Origin: Flavobacteriaceae bacterium
GTDB lineage: Bacteria; Bacteroidota; Bacteroidia; Flavobacteriales; Weeksellaceae
Direction: 5' to 3'
DNA: 51,473 bases
Assembly: GCA_012522185.1 (NCBI GenBank)
Contig: JAAYKY010000058.1
Span: 1-51,473 of the forward strand
In this document: piece by piece, positions 15,134-24,374 of the stretch
Layout: every line of letters begins with the position of its first letter
Numbering within the stretch: position 1 is the first letter of the stretch
Translations under genes and position numbers: made by a program
The notes under the pieces: model-generated
What the model was told of the DNA's origin: nothing
The model's input: only the letters and a program-made list of their open reading frames with translations
The model's database searches: none

Positions 15134-17221
15134 ATGAGTACAAGTAGATTAAACAAAAACATAACACTAATTATGTTTTTATTGTTGAGTTTAAACGTTT
15201 TTGGACAAGGTCGTACAGACCCCCAAACTTTGAACTTTCAAAATATAGACGGTTTTTCGGGATATGTTAAATTCAATACGTTTTATGAAGGATTTGCAAC
15301 ACAACTGAAAGCAAATAGCGGAGTACTTGTTATTAGAGGATATAGCAAAGTTAGCAGGGATGAACTTGAAGCACTACGAAAAGCAGGTATTAATCTTGAA
15401 AATTACAAACCTGAAAAATTTCAGTTTGTTGTAGAAGGAACGGCTTTTGTAAAAGATTATGCGGTTAATAATCTTTATAAACATAGTGCCATTGACAAAT
15501 CTATTTTGAAGATAAATCATAATATGGGAGATTTTACTACCCCGACATTTAGTGACGATGTGAGAAAAATGACAAAGGAATGGAGCGAAAAAAACGGAAA
15601 TCAAAGCTATTGGGAAAGATTTGGAGGTTTTACTCCATCAAGAGTAACTGAGTTATACTTATTAGAACTAAAAAACGAGATTGATAGAATACTACAAGAA
15701 TACAAGCGAGAAAAAGCACAAAAAGAGAAAGAAGAAAAAGCTAAAAAAGAAGCATCTTCTGAAAAAAAAGACGATACCGTAGCTGATTCCGATAAGAAAA
15801 GTACTTCTTTAAAAAGTGATTCAGGACAGGAAAGCAAAAACAATGAAAATGATTCTTCTGAAAAAGAGAATAAAAGCGAAAGCAAAAAAACTATGGTTTA
15901 TATCCCGAAAACCAATACACAAATGTATAATGAGCTAAAGGAAATGACCGATAAAAATCCTTCCTTGCTCAACAACTCCGAGACAAGGCAACGGTTACGA
16001 CACCTAAAAGTTGATTCGGAGAGAGAGCAACAAATTAATCGTGATTATCGTTCAGGTGTATATAACCTTAATAGCAATACGTTATCGCAATATATTTCCA
16101 GCAATCAAAAAATAGATACTTACAAAAAAGTTGGTGGAGATATTACTGATGCTGCCGTTGGTTTGGTAAATGCTATATATGCTGAAGGTGATAGAAAACA
16201 AGCTGATCGGACCAGTGTTCATGAAAATAATAAAACTAAAGCTTCTTCAAAAGAAGAATCAATTAAGGCTTGGGAGGAAGAAATAGAAAAGAGCAGAAAA
16301 GAATTCAAACTAAATGTACAAAATAACATTAAGGAAACTGGTTATAATCTGATAAAAACATTGGAGGTAGGAGTTATCAATTACGAAACAGAAAAAAGAA
16401 ATAAAGATAAAGGAGAAGGTTACTGGAAAGGAAGTCGCTATTATTATAACCCTATTGAATTCGATAAAATTACAAAAAGATTAGACAACAAATATATTTA
16501 TATTGTCGAAACAAATGATTTATTTGGAATTTTAGATGATGCTGGAAATGCTATTTATCCTCCACAATTTTCAGGTATATATGTTTTATTAAGAAATAAT
16601 AAAACACCAAGGATTTTAATAAAAATCAATGACAAATGGGGAGAGATTTTAGCAGATGGAAGTATTGTAGAAGAAGTAAAATACGATGGTATTTGGTATT
16701 ATCCAAACAAAGAAAAAAAGATTTTGAAGCACAATAATAATTGGGAGGAAAAATCAATTGATAATAATCAATTATTGGGTAATTACTCCTCTGAAGTAAT
16801 TGCAAAAAAAAATTCTGGAGGATTGATACCTGTAATAAATACAACCTTTAATAAATATAATCCTACTGGTAACTACTCTTTGGATATAGACGGTCAAATT
16901 CATAAATTCGGCGAAAATACTGAGGACAGTGGCGAAAATTCAAAAGAATATGAATCTGTTAGGAGAGGGCAAAGTATAGAAAAACTTTATAAAAAAAATG
17001 GAAAATGGTTTATTACAGCAGGTTATGGTACTAAAAACATGACTATTGTAGAAATGCCTCAAAAATTTGTAGTTGAAGCTTTAAGAGAAACTGAAAATGG
17101 AAAAAAATGGGGAGCTATAAATCAAGATGAAGAAATCATTATTCCTTTTGAACATACATTTATAAGAAGAACAACCAAAGGGTTTACAACAGATAAAGGA
17201 GACTATAATATTAATAATTAA
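15134..17221 (+). CDS. Large secreted protein with Lys/Glu-rich linker and C-terminal WG-like repeats
   Basis: I do not recognise the full protein. The signal peptide ends at about residue 24 (LNVFGQ). Residues 30-190 form a mixed globular domain. Residues 185-255 are a highly charged Lys/Glu/Ser linker that is partly coiled-coil. Residues 256-400 are helical. The C-terminal 270 residues contain degenerate WG-like units such as DLFGILDDAGNAIYPPQF, NDKWGEILADGS and KKWGAINQDEEIIIPF. It lies 13 nt upstream of the MORN gene. The architecture suggests an envelope-anchored or secreted scaffold; enzymatic function is not evident. Confidence 0.75.
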   Translation: MSTSRLNKNITLIMFLLLSLNVFGQGRTDPQTLNFQNIDGFSGYVKFNTFYEGFATQLKANSGVLVIRGYSKVSRDELEALRKAGINLENYKPEKFQFVVEGTAFVKDYAVNNLYKHSAIDKSILKINHNMGDFTTPTFSDDVRKMTKEWSEKNGNQSYWERFGGFTPSRVTELYLLELKNEIDRILQEYKREKAQKEKEEKAKKEASSEKKDDTVADSDKKSTSLKSDSGQESKNNENDSSEKENKSESKKTMVYIPKTNTQMYNELKEMTDKNPSLLNNSETRQRLRHLKVDSEREQQINRDYRSGVYNLNSNTLSQYISSNQKIDTYKKVGGDITDAAVGLVNAIYAEGDRKQADRTSVHENNKTKASSKEESIKAWEEEIEKSRKEFKLNVQNNIKETGYNLIKTLEVGVINYETEKRNKDKGEGYWKGSRYYYNPIEFDKITKRLDNKYIYIVETNDLFGILDDAGNAIYPPQFSGIYVLLRNNKTPRILIKINDKWGEILADGSIVEEVKYDGIWYYPNKEKKILKHNNNWEEKSIDNNQLLGNYSSEVIAKKNSGGLIPVINTTFNKYNPTGNYSLDIDGQIHKFGENTEDSGENSKEYESVRRGQSIEKLYKKNGKWFITAGYGTKNMTIVEMPQKFVVEALRETENGKKWGAINQDEEIIIPFEHTFIRRTTKGFTTDKGDYNINN

Positions 17222-17234
17222 TAAGTTTAAATAA

Positions 17235-17909
17235 ATGAAAAAAACAGTAACACTTATAACGGTATTCCTATTATCAATGCACAATTATGGTCAAACAAAA
17301 CAACATCCATATACAGTAGAAAAGACTAAAGAAACACCAATTACCAAAAGTAACCTCAGGATTCCATATTACATTGAAAATACACATCCAAAAGAATCCC
17401 TTTTCAAAAAAGGACATAAGTACGCCGTTAAAAATGAATCTCATTATCCAAATGGAACACTAAAAGAAGTAAGCTATAGCTATAGACGAAACACAAGCAA
17501 TGGTATGTTTATGTATTGCTCAAAAAAGTATTATCCCAATGGACAATTAGAAATTGACCGTTATCAAAATCCTTTTACAGATAAAAAAGAAGGATATGAA
17601 AACAAGTTTTATGAAAATGGTAATTTGAAGTCAACTATTTGGATAGTAGGTTATTTTTATCATGGAAACTGGTATAACTTTTACGAAACTGGGCAATTAC
17701 AATCTTATGGAGCATATACAGGTGCTTTATCCGCTACAAATCAAGAAGTAGGTGTATGGAGATATTATCATGAGAATGGAGAACTTAAATCTGTTGGAGC
17801 TTATAAATCTAATCTAACTAAAGAAGATAGATATTTAAAGAGTAACAAAACAGGTGAATGGAAATATTACAACGAATTTGGAGAATTAATTAAAACAGAA
17901 AATTTTTAA
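17235..17909 (+). CDS. Secreted MORN/YwqK-type repeat protein
   Basis: A signal peptide (cleavage near HNYGQ, residue 20) precedes about six repeats of the form Y-x-N-G-x-L-K, for example HYPNGTLKEVSY, YYPNGQLEIDRY, FYENGNLKS, FYETGQLQSYG and YYHENGELKSVG. Such proteins are often named YwqK-family antitoxins, but no antitoxin function is evident here. The stop is 2 nt before the WG-repeat gene, so the two are translationally linked. It probably interacts with the adjacent secreted proteins. Confidence 0.78.
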   Translation: MKKTVTLITVFLLSMHNYGQTKQHPYTVEKTKETPITKSNLRIPYYIENTHPKESLFKKGHKYAVKNESHYPNGTLKEVSYSYRRNTSNGMFMYCSKKYYPNGQLEIDRYQNPFTDKKEGYENKFYENGNLKSTIWIVGYFYHGNWYNFYETGQLQSYGAYTGALSATNQEVGVWRYYHENGELKSVGAYKSNLTKEDRYLKSNKTGEWKYYNEFGELIKTENF

Positions 17910-17911
17910 AT

Positions 17912-19432
17912 ATGAGTAAGAAGATACTAACATTGATTTTTACATGCTCATTTATTGTTGTTTATTCGCAAACTGCATTCAAATACGAAAAAACAAAAGA
18001 CTTTTCCAATGGTTTGGCGACAGTTCAATATAAACAAAAATGGGGATTTATTGATACAAATGGTAAAGAAGTAATTCCTTTAATATACGATGATGCCCTT
18101 TCTTTTTCAGAAGGTTTAGCTACCGTAAAGTTAAAAAATAAATGGGGAGTTATTGATAAAGCTGGAGCCACCGTTATTCCTTTTAAGTATGATGATGCCT
18201 ATTCGTTTTCTGAAGGTTTGTTAGCCGTTAAAATTAAAGACAATTGGGGTTTTATTGATAAAACCGGAGCCACCGTTATTCCTTTTAAGTATGATGATGC
18301 CTATAGGTTTTCTGAAGGGCGTGCAGGAGTTAATACAAAAGGGTACTATAAAGGATTTATTGATAATGAGTCCGATAAACAATCTGATTTCATTTACTTT
18401 ACAGTAGATTCATATTCTGAAGGTTTAGCTTCAGTTGGTATTTGGGACAATGAAACAAACTCTGTTTTTTTTGGTTTTATAGATAGAGAAGGAAACGAGG
18501 TTATCGCACTAAAATATGGATTCGCTTTTGATTTCTCTGAAGGTTTAGCATGCGTTTCTAATACTGAATTAAATCAACAATATGGTTTTTTAGATAAAAA
18601 TGGTAATGAAGTAATTCCTTTGCAATACGAAAATGCTTCTTCTTTTTCGGAAGGAATGGCTAACGTGAAATTAAACTTTGGGTGGGGCTTCATAGACAGA
18701 AGCGGATTTTTAGTAATCCCATATCAATACGATTATACAGGATCTTTTTCTGAAGGGTTAGCTGCTGTTCAGAAAAATGAAAAATGGGGGTTTATAGATA
18801 AAGATGGAAATGAAGTAATTCCTTTAATATATGAAGAAGATGGTATCAGTTATACAGCACCAAAATTTAGTGGTGGTTATGCAGCAGTAATAAAAGACGG
18901 AAAATGGGGATTTATCGACAAATTAGGCAACCATCTCAATATAAAAGAATATCAAGAAAATTATAAATTGACTGTGGACAAAGTAGATTTGTTGGAACAT
19001 GAAGTTGAAGATGATGATTTTACTTTAGGATTAACTGAGATAGAAATTAATGATAAATTAGGGTTTGTCGATAAACTTGGACAAGTCATTATTCCTCCTA
19101 TATACGATTCATTCTCTTTTGGATTCGATTATAATACCTGTTTAGCAGCAGTAGCATTAGATAATAAATATGGGCTTATAGATAAAAACGGACAAGTTGT
19201 AATTCCTTTTGATTATGATAACGCATGGTCCTTAAGTTCTTGGGATTTAATTGCTGTCAAATTAGACAACAAATATGGTGTTATAGATAAAGATAACAAT
19301 ATAGTAATTCCTATAAAATATGACAGTTTTGGCCATTTGTTAAATATAGACCTAAATTACAATATAATTGCTAGGGTAACACAAGATGGCAGAGAATTTT
19401 ACATCGACAAAAACGGTAATGAGGTAAAATAA
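17912..19432 (+). CDS. Secreted WG-repeat protein
   Basis: This 506-aa protein has a signal peptide (VVYSQ, about residue 20) and about eleven WG beta-repeats with the pattern WGFIDK-G-x-x-VIP-x-x-YDDA-x-x-FSEGLA. Two adjacent units are almost identical at DNA level (around 18164-18216 and 18266-18318, offset 102 nt), indicating recent tandem duplication or gene conversion. WG repeats are binding modules; the ligand is unknown. It follows the MORN gene with a 2-nt gap. Confidence 0.85.
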   Translation: MSKKILTLIFTCSFIVVYSQTAFKYEKTKDFSNGLATVQYKQKWGFIDTNGKEVIPLIYDDALSFSEGLATVKLKNKWGVIDKAGATVIPFKYDDAYSFSEGLLAVKIKDNWGFIDKTGATVIPFKYDDAYRFSEGRAGVNTKGYYKGFIDNESDKQSDFIYFTVDSYSEGLASVGIWDNETNSVFFGFIDREGNEVIALKYGFAFDFSEGLACVSNTELNQQYGFLDKNGNEVIPLQYENASSFSEGMANVKLNFGWGFIDRSGFLVIPYQYDYTGSFSEGLAAVQKNEKWGFIDKDGNEVIPLIYEEDGISYTAPKFSGGYAAVIKDGKWGFIDKLGNHLNIKEYQENYKLTVDKVDLLEHEVEDDDFTLGLTEIEINDKLGFVDKLGQVIIPPIYDSFSFGFDYNTCLAAVALDNKYGLIDKNGQVVIPFDYDNAWSLSSWDLIAVKLDNKYGVIDKDNNIVIPIKYDSFGHLLNIDLNYNIIARVTQDGREFYIDKNGNEVK

Positions 19433-19448
19433 AAATACCTTAATAAAA

Positions 19449-19655
19449 ATGTCAAAATTTAAAAAAAATAAAAAAAGGTATTACATAATTACCATTGCAA
19501 TACTAATATTGGCATTGGGTATTGGTTTTGTGTATAAAATAGTTCAAGAAAATTTTCAACCCAAAACAGGTGATGAAAGTAGCTTAGAAGTCTTTTATGA
19601 AATAAAAAAACAAAATGAGTTAGATAGCATCAATAATCCCAACAACAACCAATAA
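19449..19655 (+). CDS. Small single-pass membrane protein of unknown function
   Basis: This 68-aa protein begins with eight positive residues within the first eleven, then a single hydrophobic helix (about residues 13-31) and a polar tail. It lies 16 nt after the WG gene and 10 nt before the next one, so it is part of the same operon. No family is recognised. Confidence 0.6.
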   Translation: MSKFKKNKKRYYIITIAILILALGIGFVYKIVQENFQPKTGDESSLEVFYEIKKQNELDSINNPNNNQ

Positions 19656-19665
19656 TAAAAGTTAA

Positions 19666-20171
19666 ATGAATTTAAAAAGTGTTTATAGCAATGTTTTTAT
19701 AAAATCAGTTTTGTTATGGTTGTTATTATGCGTATGCAATGGTAGTTTTGCTCAAAAAATACCAGAAGTTGTACATCAGGGTAAATTGTTGGCTACTGCT
19801 ATTACTAATGCATCTGTACAAAAAATCCTAATCACACAACAGAATATGGTATAGCAAATATCGAAAATATGTTTTATCTAAAACTAAGCACCCAACATAA
19901 AGATACTTTACAAACTGCCATCATTCCGTTAACAAAAATACGATCGGTTGGTTCTAAAAATACTTTTTTAAGCGATAATCCGGCAACAATGTTTACGTTA
20001 ATTGTAAAAGATAGCGTTTCGGTATTTCAAAAAATAAAAAACGAAAATCAAGCCTATAGTAAAACCAATGCAATTCATTTTTATACTATTGAAAGTGCTT
20101 ACAACAAAACCATTCAAAAAATTTTAGAGCGTATTATTAGCTTAAATCAACAAACAAAAAATGAAAAATAA
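19666..20171 (+). pseudogene. Secreted protein gene with a poly-A frameshift
   Basis: The first part (19666-19854) gives a signal peptide (GSFAQ, about residue 30) and ends in TAG. The second part is open through 20171 in the next frame. Adding one A to the six-A run at 19820-19825 joins them as ...ASVQKNPNHTTEYGIANIEN..., which continues smoothly into MFYLKLSTQHKD. So this is one gene of about 168 codons missing a base. The product is unrecognised. The stop overlaps the start of the next gene, also a signal-peptide protein. Confidence 0.7.
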
Positions 20172-20754
20172 CAGCTCTAAAATAAAAATTGTAATCATAT
20201 TTGTCTTACTTATTTGTTGCAATTATTCATTTTCACAACAAAAAGAATGGGAAAATCTTTTAGGGTTATTACAAAAAGAAACATCGTATTTTAATGGTAA
20301 ATAAGGCTTTTTTAGGTTAGCAAAAACCAGTTTTACCAATTTCGAAATTCAGGAAATGCCCCTTGAAAACGAAACTGTAACTATCAAAATGCACTTAACC
20401 AATCGTTTCTTTCCCGAGTCAGATGCGTATTCAACAGAGGTAATCTACGTAGATATTTTTTCCGAAATACAATCGGTTCAGATATTGTATGATTACACCG
20501 CTTATTTTAATGAGTATCCAAACTATTTATTTTTAATGATTGAATTTAAAAATAAAGAACAAAAAAGCGTAGTAACCACCAAAGTACAAAATCCCGAAAC
20601 AGGTTTATATCAAGAAGATGTAACCGAAACCTATTCCGATAGATTAATTTTCCCTATACGAAGCAAAAATCGTGAGAAAATTTTTAGAGCTTTTGATGCT
20701 TACTTGGCTACCGTTTTTAAAACCTACATATTAAATGCTGATACCCACCACTAA
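20161..20754 (+). pseudogene. Secreted protein gene with an in-frame nonsense codon
   Basis: The ATG at 20161 gives a leader (IVIIFVLLICCNYSFSQ) and about 47 residues, then TAA at 20302-20304. The same frame continues without shift (GFFRLAKTSFTNFEIQEMPLEN and onward) to 20754. A single substitution explains it. The downstream part on its own would start at 20356 and lack a signal peptide. The protein is of unknown function; its companion upstream is broken too, so this end of the cassette may be decaying or badly read. Confidence 0.7.
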
Positions 20755-20756
20755 AT

Positions 20757-21374
20757 ATGAAAACAATTACCCGAAGTGACGTTTTTAAGCAATATGCCAT
20801 TATTAGTGCTGTAATTTCTGATTTCCAAAATTTGAATTACGATGAAGATTACCCAGAATACAACACCGATTTAGACCATTTAACATTGGGCAGAAATGAG
20901 GCTTTATATCATAAAAGTTTCATTTTTATGTTGCCACATAATGACATTAACACTTACACAGAAGCTTTATCAGAAAAATTAGAAAAACTTTTTAAGGCAT
21001 TAAACATCAATGAATTTGTTTTAGTGTCAGTTCCCAATTCAAATATTATTGGTGATACAACAATTACAGAACCCAAATTTGTAAAAGCTCAAAACTATTT
21101 GCAACAATTCACAAAAAACAAAAATTACAACGAAGCCTTTATCTTTGATATTAAAGATGTAAGCCGAATGATTCATGCGTATTTTTGGCTTTCTCGCTTG
21201 GATATGTCGTTACCCGAACAGCTTTTCTTTTTTGATAGTAAACAACAATTTTTCTTTTTTATCTGTAAACGAGGAAATATTCACTTAACAGTTTTAGATA
21301 AAAACATAAATCTTTCCAATGAAGTTATAAAACAAAACGGTTTTCTACCCGACGCAGATATTGATCAGTTTTAA
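20757..21374 (+). CDS. Cytoplasmic protein of unknown function at the end of the WG/MORN cassette
   Basis: This 205-aa protein has no signal peptide or membrane segment, unlike the upstream genes. It is mostly alpha/beta, with a Phe-rich stretch (EQLFFFDSKQQFFFFICK) near residues 154-171. I recognise no family. It starts 2 nt after the preceding frame and ends 62 nt before the next sulfur box. Its soluble nature beside secreted repeat proteins could mean an immunity, chaperone or adaptor role, but nothing in the sequence shows this. Confidence 0.6.
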   Translation: MKTITRSDVFKQYAIISAVISDFQNLNYDEDYPEYNTDLDHLTLGRNEALYHKSFIFMLPHNDINTYTEALSEKLEKLFKALNINEFVLVSVPNSNIIGDTTITEPKFVKAQNYLQQFTKNKNYNEAFIFDIKDVSRMIHAYFWLSRLDMSLPEQLFFFDSKQQFFFFICKRGNIHLTVLDKNINLSNEVIKQNGFLPDADIDQF

Positions 21375-21435
21375 ATTTGTGCTGAAATTCAATGATTATT
21401 CAAATAAAAAAGTTTAGGTAATAAAAAAACAGTCT

Positions 21436-21480
21436 TGTAACTTATGTTACTGTGCAGGTTATAAGCAGGTTGTAGTTTTG
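21436..21480 (+). promoter_or_regulatory. Sulfur box and promoter of the second sulfur operon
   Basis: The box TGTAACTTATGTTACT is at 21436-21451, and a perfect -7 element TAGTTTTG is 21 nt downstream at 21473-21480. Confidence 0.85.
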
Positions 21481-21516
21481 TATCATAAAATTTAAAACAA
21501 TTAAAAAATCATAAAA

Positions 21517-22935
21517 ATGAAAGTAGAACAAATTTATACAGGATGTTTAGCTCAAGGAGCTTATTATATCGAAAGTAACGGGGAAGCAGTAGTTATTGAT
21601 CCATTACGTGAAGTACAGCCTTATATCGAAAAAGCAGAAAAAGACAATGCCAAAATCAAATATGTATTAGAAACGCATTTTCACGCTGATTTTGTAAGCG
21701 GACATTTAGATTTGGCTAAGAAAACCGGTGCAACTATTGTTTTTGGGCCTACTGCAAAGCCCGGATTTGAAGCACACGTTGCCGAAGACGGGGAGATTTT
21801 AAACGTAGGAAACATTCAAATCAAAGTAATCCATACACCGGGACATACCATGGAAAGTACTTGTTTTCTTCTGATAGATGAAAATGGTAAAGAAACTAGC
21901 TTGTTTACAGGTGATACTTTGTTTATCGGCGATGTAGGTCGTCCTGATTTGGCACAAAAAGTAATTGCTGACTTAACACAGGAAAAATTAGCGGCTCATT
22001 TATATGATTCATTGCATAATAAAATCATTCCGTTAGCAGATGATATCATTGTCTATCCAGCACACGGAGCAGGTTCGGCTTGCGGTAAAAACATGAGCAA
22101 GGAAACGACCGATACTTTAGGCAACCAAAAGAAAACCAATTATGCTTTGCAACCAATGAGTAAAGAAAAATTCATCGAAGAGGTATTGGATGGATTGATG
22201 CCGCCTCCGGGATATTTTCCGGCAAATGTATTGATGAACATCAAAGGTTACGAAAGTATAGACGAAGTATTGCACAAAGGAACACAGGCTTTAAGCCCAA
22301 CGGAATTTGAAGTCGCAGCTAACGAAACCGATGCATTATTACTGGATACTCGTGATGCACAAACCTTTGCCAAAGGCTTTATTCCAAATTCCATCAACAT
22401 TGGCATTGACGGCAATTTTGCATCTTGGGCAGGAACATTAATTCCGGATATTAAACAAACCATTTTATTGATTGCCGACGAAGGTCGTGAAGAAGAAATC
22501 GTTACCCGTTTGGCTCGTGTGGGTTATGACAATACCATTGGTTATTTAAAAGGCGGATTTGAAGCGTGGAAAAATGCAGGTAAAGAAACTGATACTATCG
22601 AATCAATTTCGGTAGATGAACTGGCAAAACGAATGGAAGAAAATCCTGATTTGAACATATTAGATGTCCGCAAAAAGAGCGAGCATTTTTCAGAACACTT
22701 GATTGGTTCAGAAAACATTGCGTTAGATTATATCAACGAACACATTGCAGAAGTAAATAAAGACAAAACCTATTATGTGTATTGTGCCGGTGGTTACCGT
22801 TCTATGATATTCAATTCCATATTAAGAGCCAGAGGCTATGACAATCTGATTGATGTTCAAGGTGGATTTACCGCAATAAAAGAATCCGGAAAATTCAAAG
22901 TAAGCGATTACGTTTGTCCAACCACAATGCTATAA
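21517..22935 (+). CDS. Cytoplasmic metallo-beta-lactamase/rhodanese fusion (persulfide dioxygenase type), copy 2
   Basis: This 472-aa protein has no signal peptide. The metal ligands appear in ETHFHADFVSGH, HTPGHTMES, GDTLFIGDVGRPD and YPAHGAGSACG. Two rhodanese-like domains follow. The first (about 275-350) lacks the catalytic Cys. The second has it in YCAGGYRS (Cys423). It should oxidise glutathione- or other thiol-bound persulfide to sulfite and transfer sulfur. It heads an operon with a third paralogue, peroxiredoxin, rhodaneses and thioredoxin. Confidence 0.9.
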   Translation: MKVEQIYTGCLAQGAYYIESNGEAVVIDPLREVQPYIEKAEKDNAKIKYVLETHFHADFVSGHLDLAKKTGATIVFGPTAKPGFEAHVAEDGEILNVGNIQIKVIHTPGHTMESTCFLLIDENGKETSLFTGDTLFIGDVGRPDLAQKVIADLTQEKLAAHLYDSLHNKIIPLADDIIVYPAHGAGSACGKNMSKETTDTLGNQKKTNYALQPMSKEKFIEEVLDGLMPPPGYFPANVLMNIKGYESIDEVLHKGTQALSPTEFEVAANETDALLLDTRDAQTFAKGFIPNSINIGIDGNFASWAGTLIPDIKQTILLIADEGREEEIVTRLARVGYDNTIGYLKGGFEAWKNAGKETDTIESISVDELAKRMEENPDLNILDVRKKSEHFSEHLIGSENIALDYINEHIAEVNKDKTYYVYCAGGYRSMIFNSILRARGYDNLIDVQGGFTAIKESGKFKVSDYVCPTTML

Positions 22936-22974
22936 ACCAAAATAAATAATTGTAAAATCTATAAAAATAGAATT

Positions 22975-24354
22975 ATGTTTTTTCAACACGTATATGATAA
23001 AAGTTTAGCTCAGGCGAGCTACTTTATAGGCTGTCAGGCAAAAGGAGAAGCCATTGTAATCGATGCACAACGTGATATAGATGTGTATCTGGAAATTGCG
23101 AAGCAAAACAATATGAAAATCACCCATGTCACCGAAACGCATATCCACGCCGATTTTCTCTGCGGTTCACGTGAATTAGCAGCAGTGACCGGTGCACAAA
23201 TGTATCTTTCGGACGAAGGTGGAGAAGATTGGCAATACCAATTTCCGCACATAGGATTGAAACACGGAGATAAAATCAATGTGGGAAACTTAACCTTAGA
23301 AGTCCTGCACACACCAGGACATACGCCTGAAAGTATCAGCTTTTTGTTGACAGACCATCCGGCAACCGACAAACCGGTAATGGTATTCACGGGAGATTTA
23401 GTTTTCGTGGGTGATATTGGTCGTCCTGATTTGTTGGAAAAAGCCGCAGGATTGGTCGGAACTCAGGAAAAAGGAGCCAAACAGATGTATGAATCTATAC
23501 AACGCTTTGCTGAATTGCCGGAATACGTGCAGGTATGGCCAGCACATGGAGCGGGTTCGGCTTGTGGTAAAGCCTTGGGAGCAGTACCAAGTTCAACGGT
23601 AGGATACGAAAAAATCCGTAACTGGGCATTTCAATATGAAGATGATGAAGCCGGATTTATCAAATATTTATTAGAAGGTCAGCCGGAACCACCAAAATAT
23701 TTTGCGATGATGAAACACTTGAACAAAGTCAATCGTCCGCTATTGGTAGAAGTTCCGAAGCACCCAAAATTATCCAAAGAACAATTTCTAACGGCATACC
23801 ACAACGGATTGAAAGTGATCGATACTCGAAATAAAACAGATTTTGCCAAAGGATTTATTCCGGGAAGTATCAATATTCAGGGCAATAATTCTTTCTCTAC
23901 TTGGGCAGGTTGGTTACTGAATTATCAGGAACAATTTATTCTAATTGCTGATGATAACCAAATCGAAGATCTGACCCGGAAACTGATGCGGATAGGATTG
24001 GATAATATTTATGGATACATTTCCAATGTAGAAGACTTGGAGTTGGAATTGGAAACCGAAGACATTATCGATATTGAAGAATTCAAATCGTACATCGGAA
24101 ATCCTGATGCACAAATCGTCGATGTGAGAGGGTTGACAGAGTACGAAACTTATCACGTAGAGGGTGCAGATCACGTTTTTGTAGGAACACTACTGGACAA
24201 TCTGGATAAATTCAGCAAAGACAAACAAATCGTCATCCATTGCCAAAGTGAAGATAGAGCAACCATTGCCCAATCGCTTTTAGCGAAATACGGTTTCAAA
24301 AATGTGAAGAACTATTCTGCCGGGATGAAAGAGTGGATGGAAGTAAATAGTTGA
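22975..24354 (+). CDS. Cytoplasmic metallo-beta-lactamase/rhodanese fusion, copy 3
   Basis: This 459-aa protein is closely similar to the exported copy at 8879 minus its signal peptide; both share SDEGGxDWQY, ITGD/FTGD, RPDLLEKAAG and PPKYFAMMK. Ligand motifs are ETHIHADFLCGS, HTPGHTPES, GDLVFVGDIGRPD and WPAHGAGSACG. The C-terminal rhodanese carries HCQSEDRA (Cys423), whose loop differs from the usual CRSGxR pattern, so substrate specificity may differ. It follows copy 2 by 39 nt. Confidence 0.9.
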   Translation: MFFQHVYDKSLAQASYFIGCQAKGEAIVIDAQRDIDVYLEIAKQNNMKITHVTETHIHADFLCGSRELAAVTGAQMYLSDEGGEDWQYQFPHIGLKHGDKINVGNLTLEVLHTPGHTPESISFLLTDHPATDKPVMVFTGDLVFVGDIGRPDLLEKAAGLVGTQEKGAKQMYESIQRFAELPEYVQVWPAHGAGSACGKALGAVPSSTVGYEKIRNWAFQYEDDEAGFIKYLLEGQPEPPKYFAMMKHLNKVNRPLLVEVPKHPKLSKEQFLTAYHNGLKVIDTRNKTDFAKGFIPGSINIQGNNSFSTWAGWLLNYQEQFILIADDNQIEDLTRKLMRIGLDNIYGYISNVEDLELELETEDIIDIEEFKSYIGNPDAQIVDVRGLTEYETYHVEGADHVFVGTLLDNLDKFSKDKQIVIHCQSEDRATIAQSLLAKYGFKNVKNYSAGMKEWMEVNS

Positions 24355-24374
24355 ATAATCTTAAAATTAAAAAA

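Noticed and set aside
15607-15885. Ser/Phe-rich open frame on the minus strand under the 15134 gene
   Set aside because: It is the complement of the Lys/Glu-rich linker, whose low-complexity codons keep the opposite strand open.
24351-24374. TTG at 24351 as the peroxiredoxin start
   Set aside because: It overlaps the preceding stop, adds non-family residues, and an ATG at 24375 gives the usual Prx6 N-terminus.
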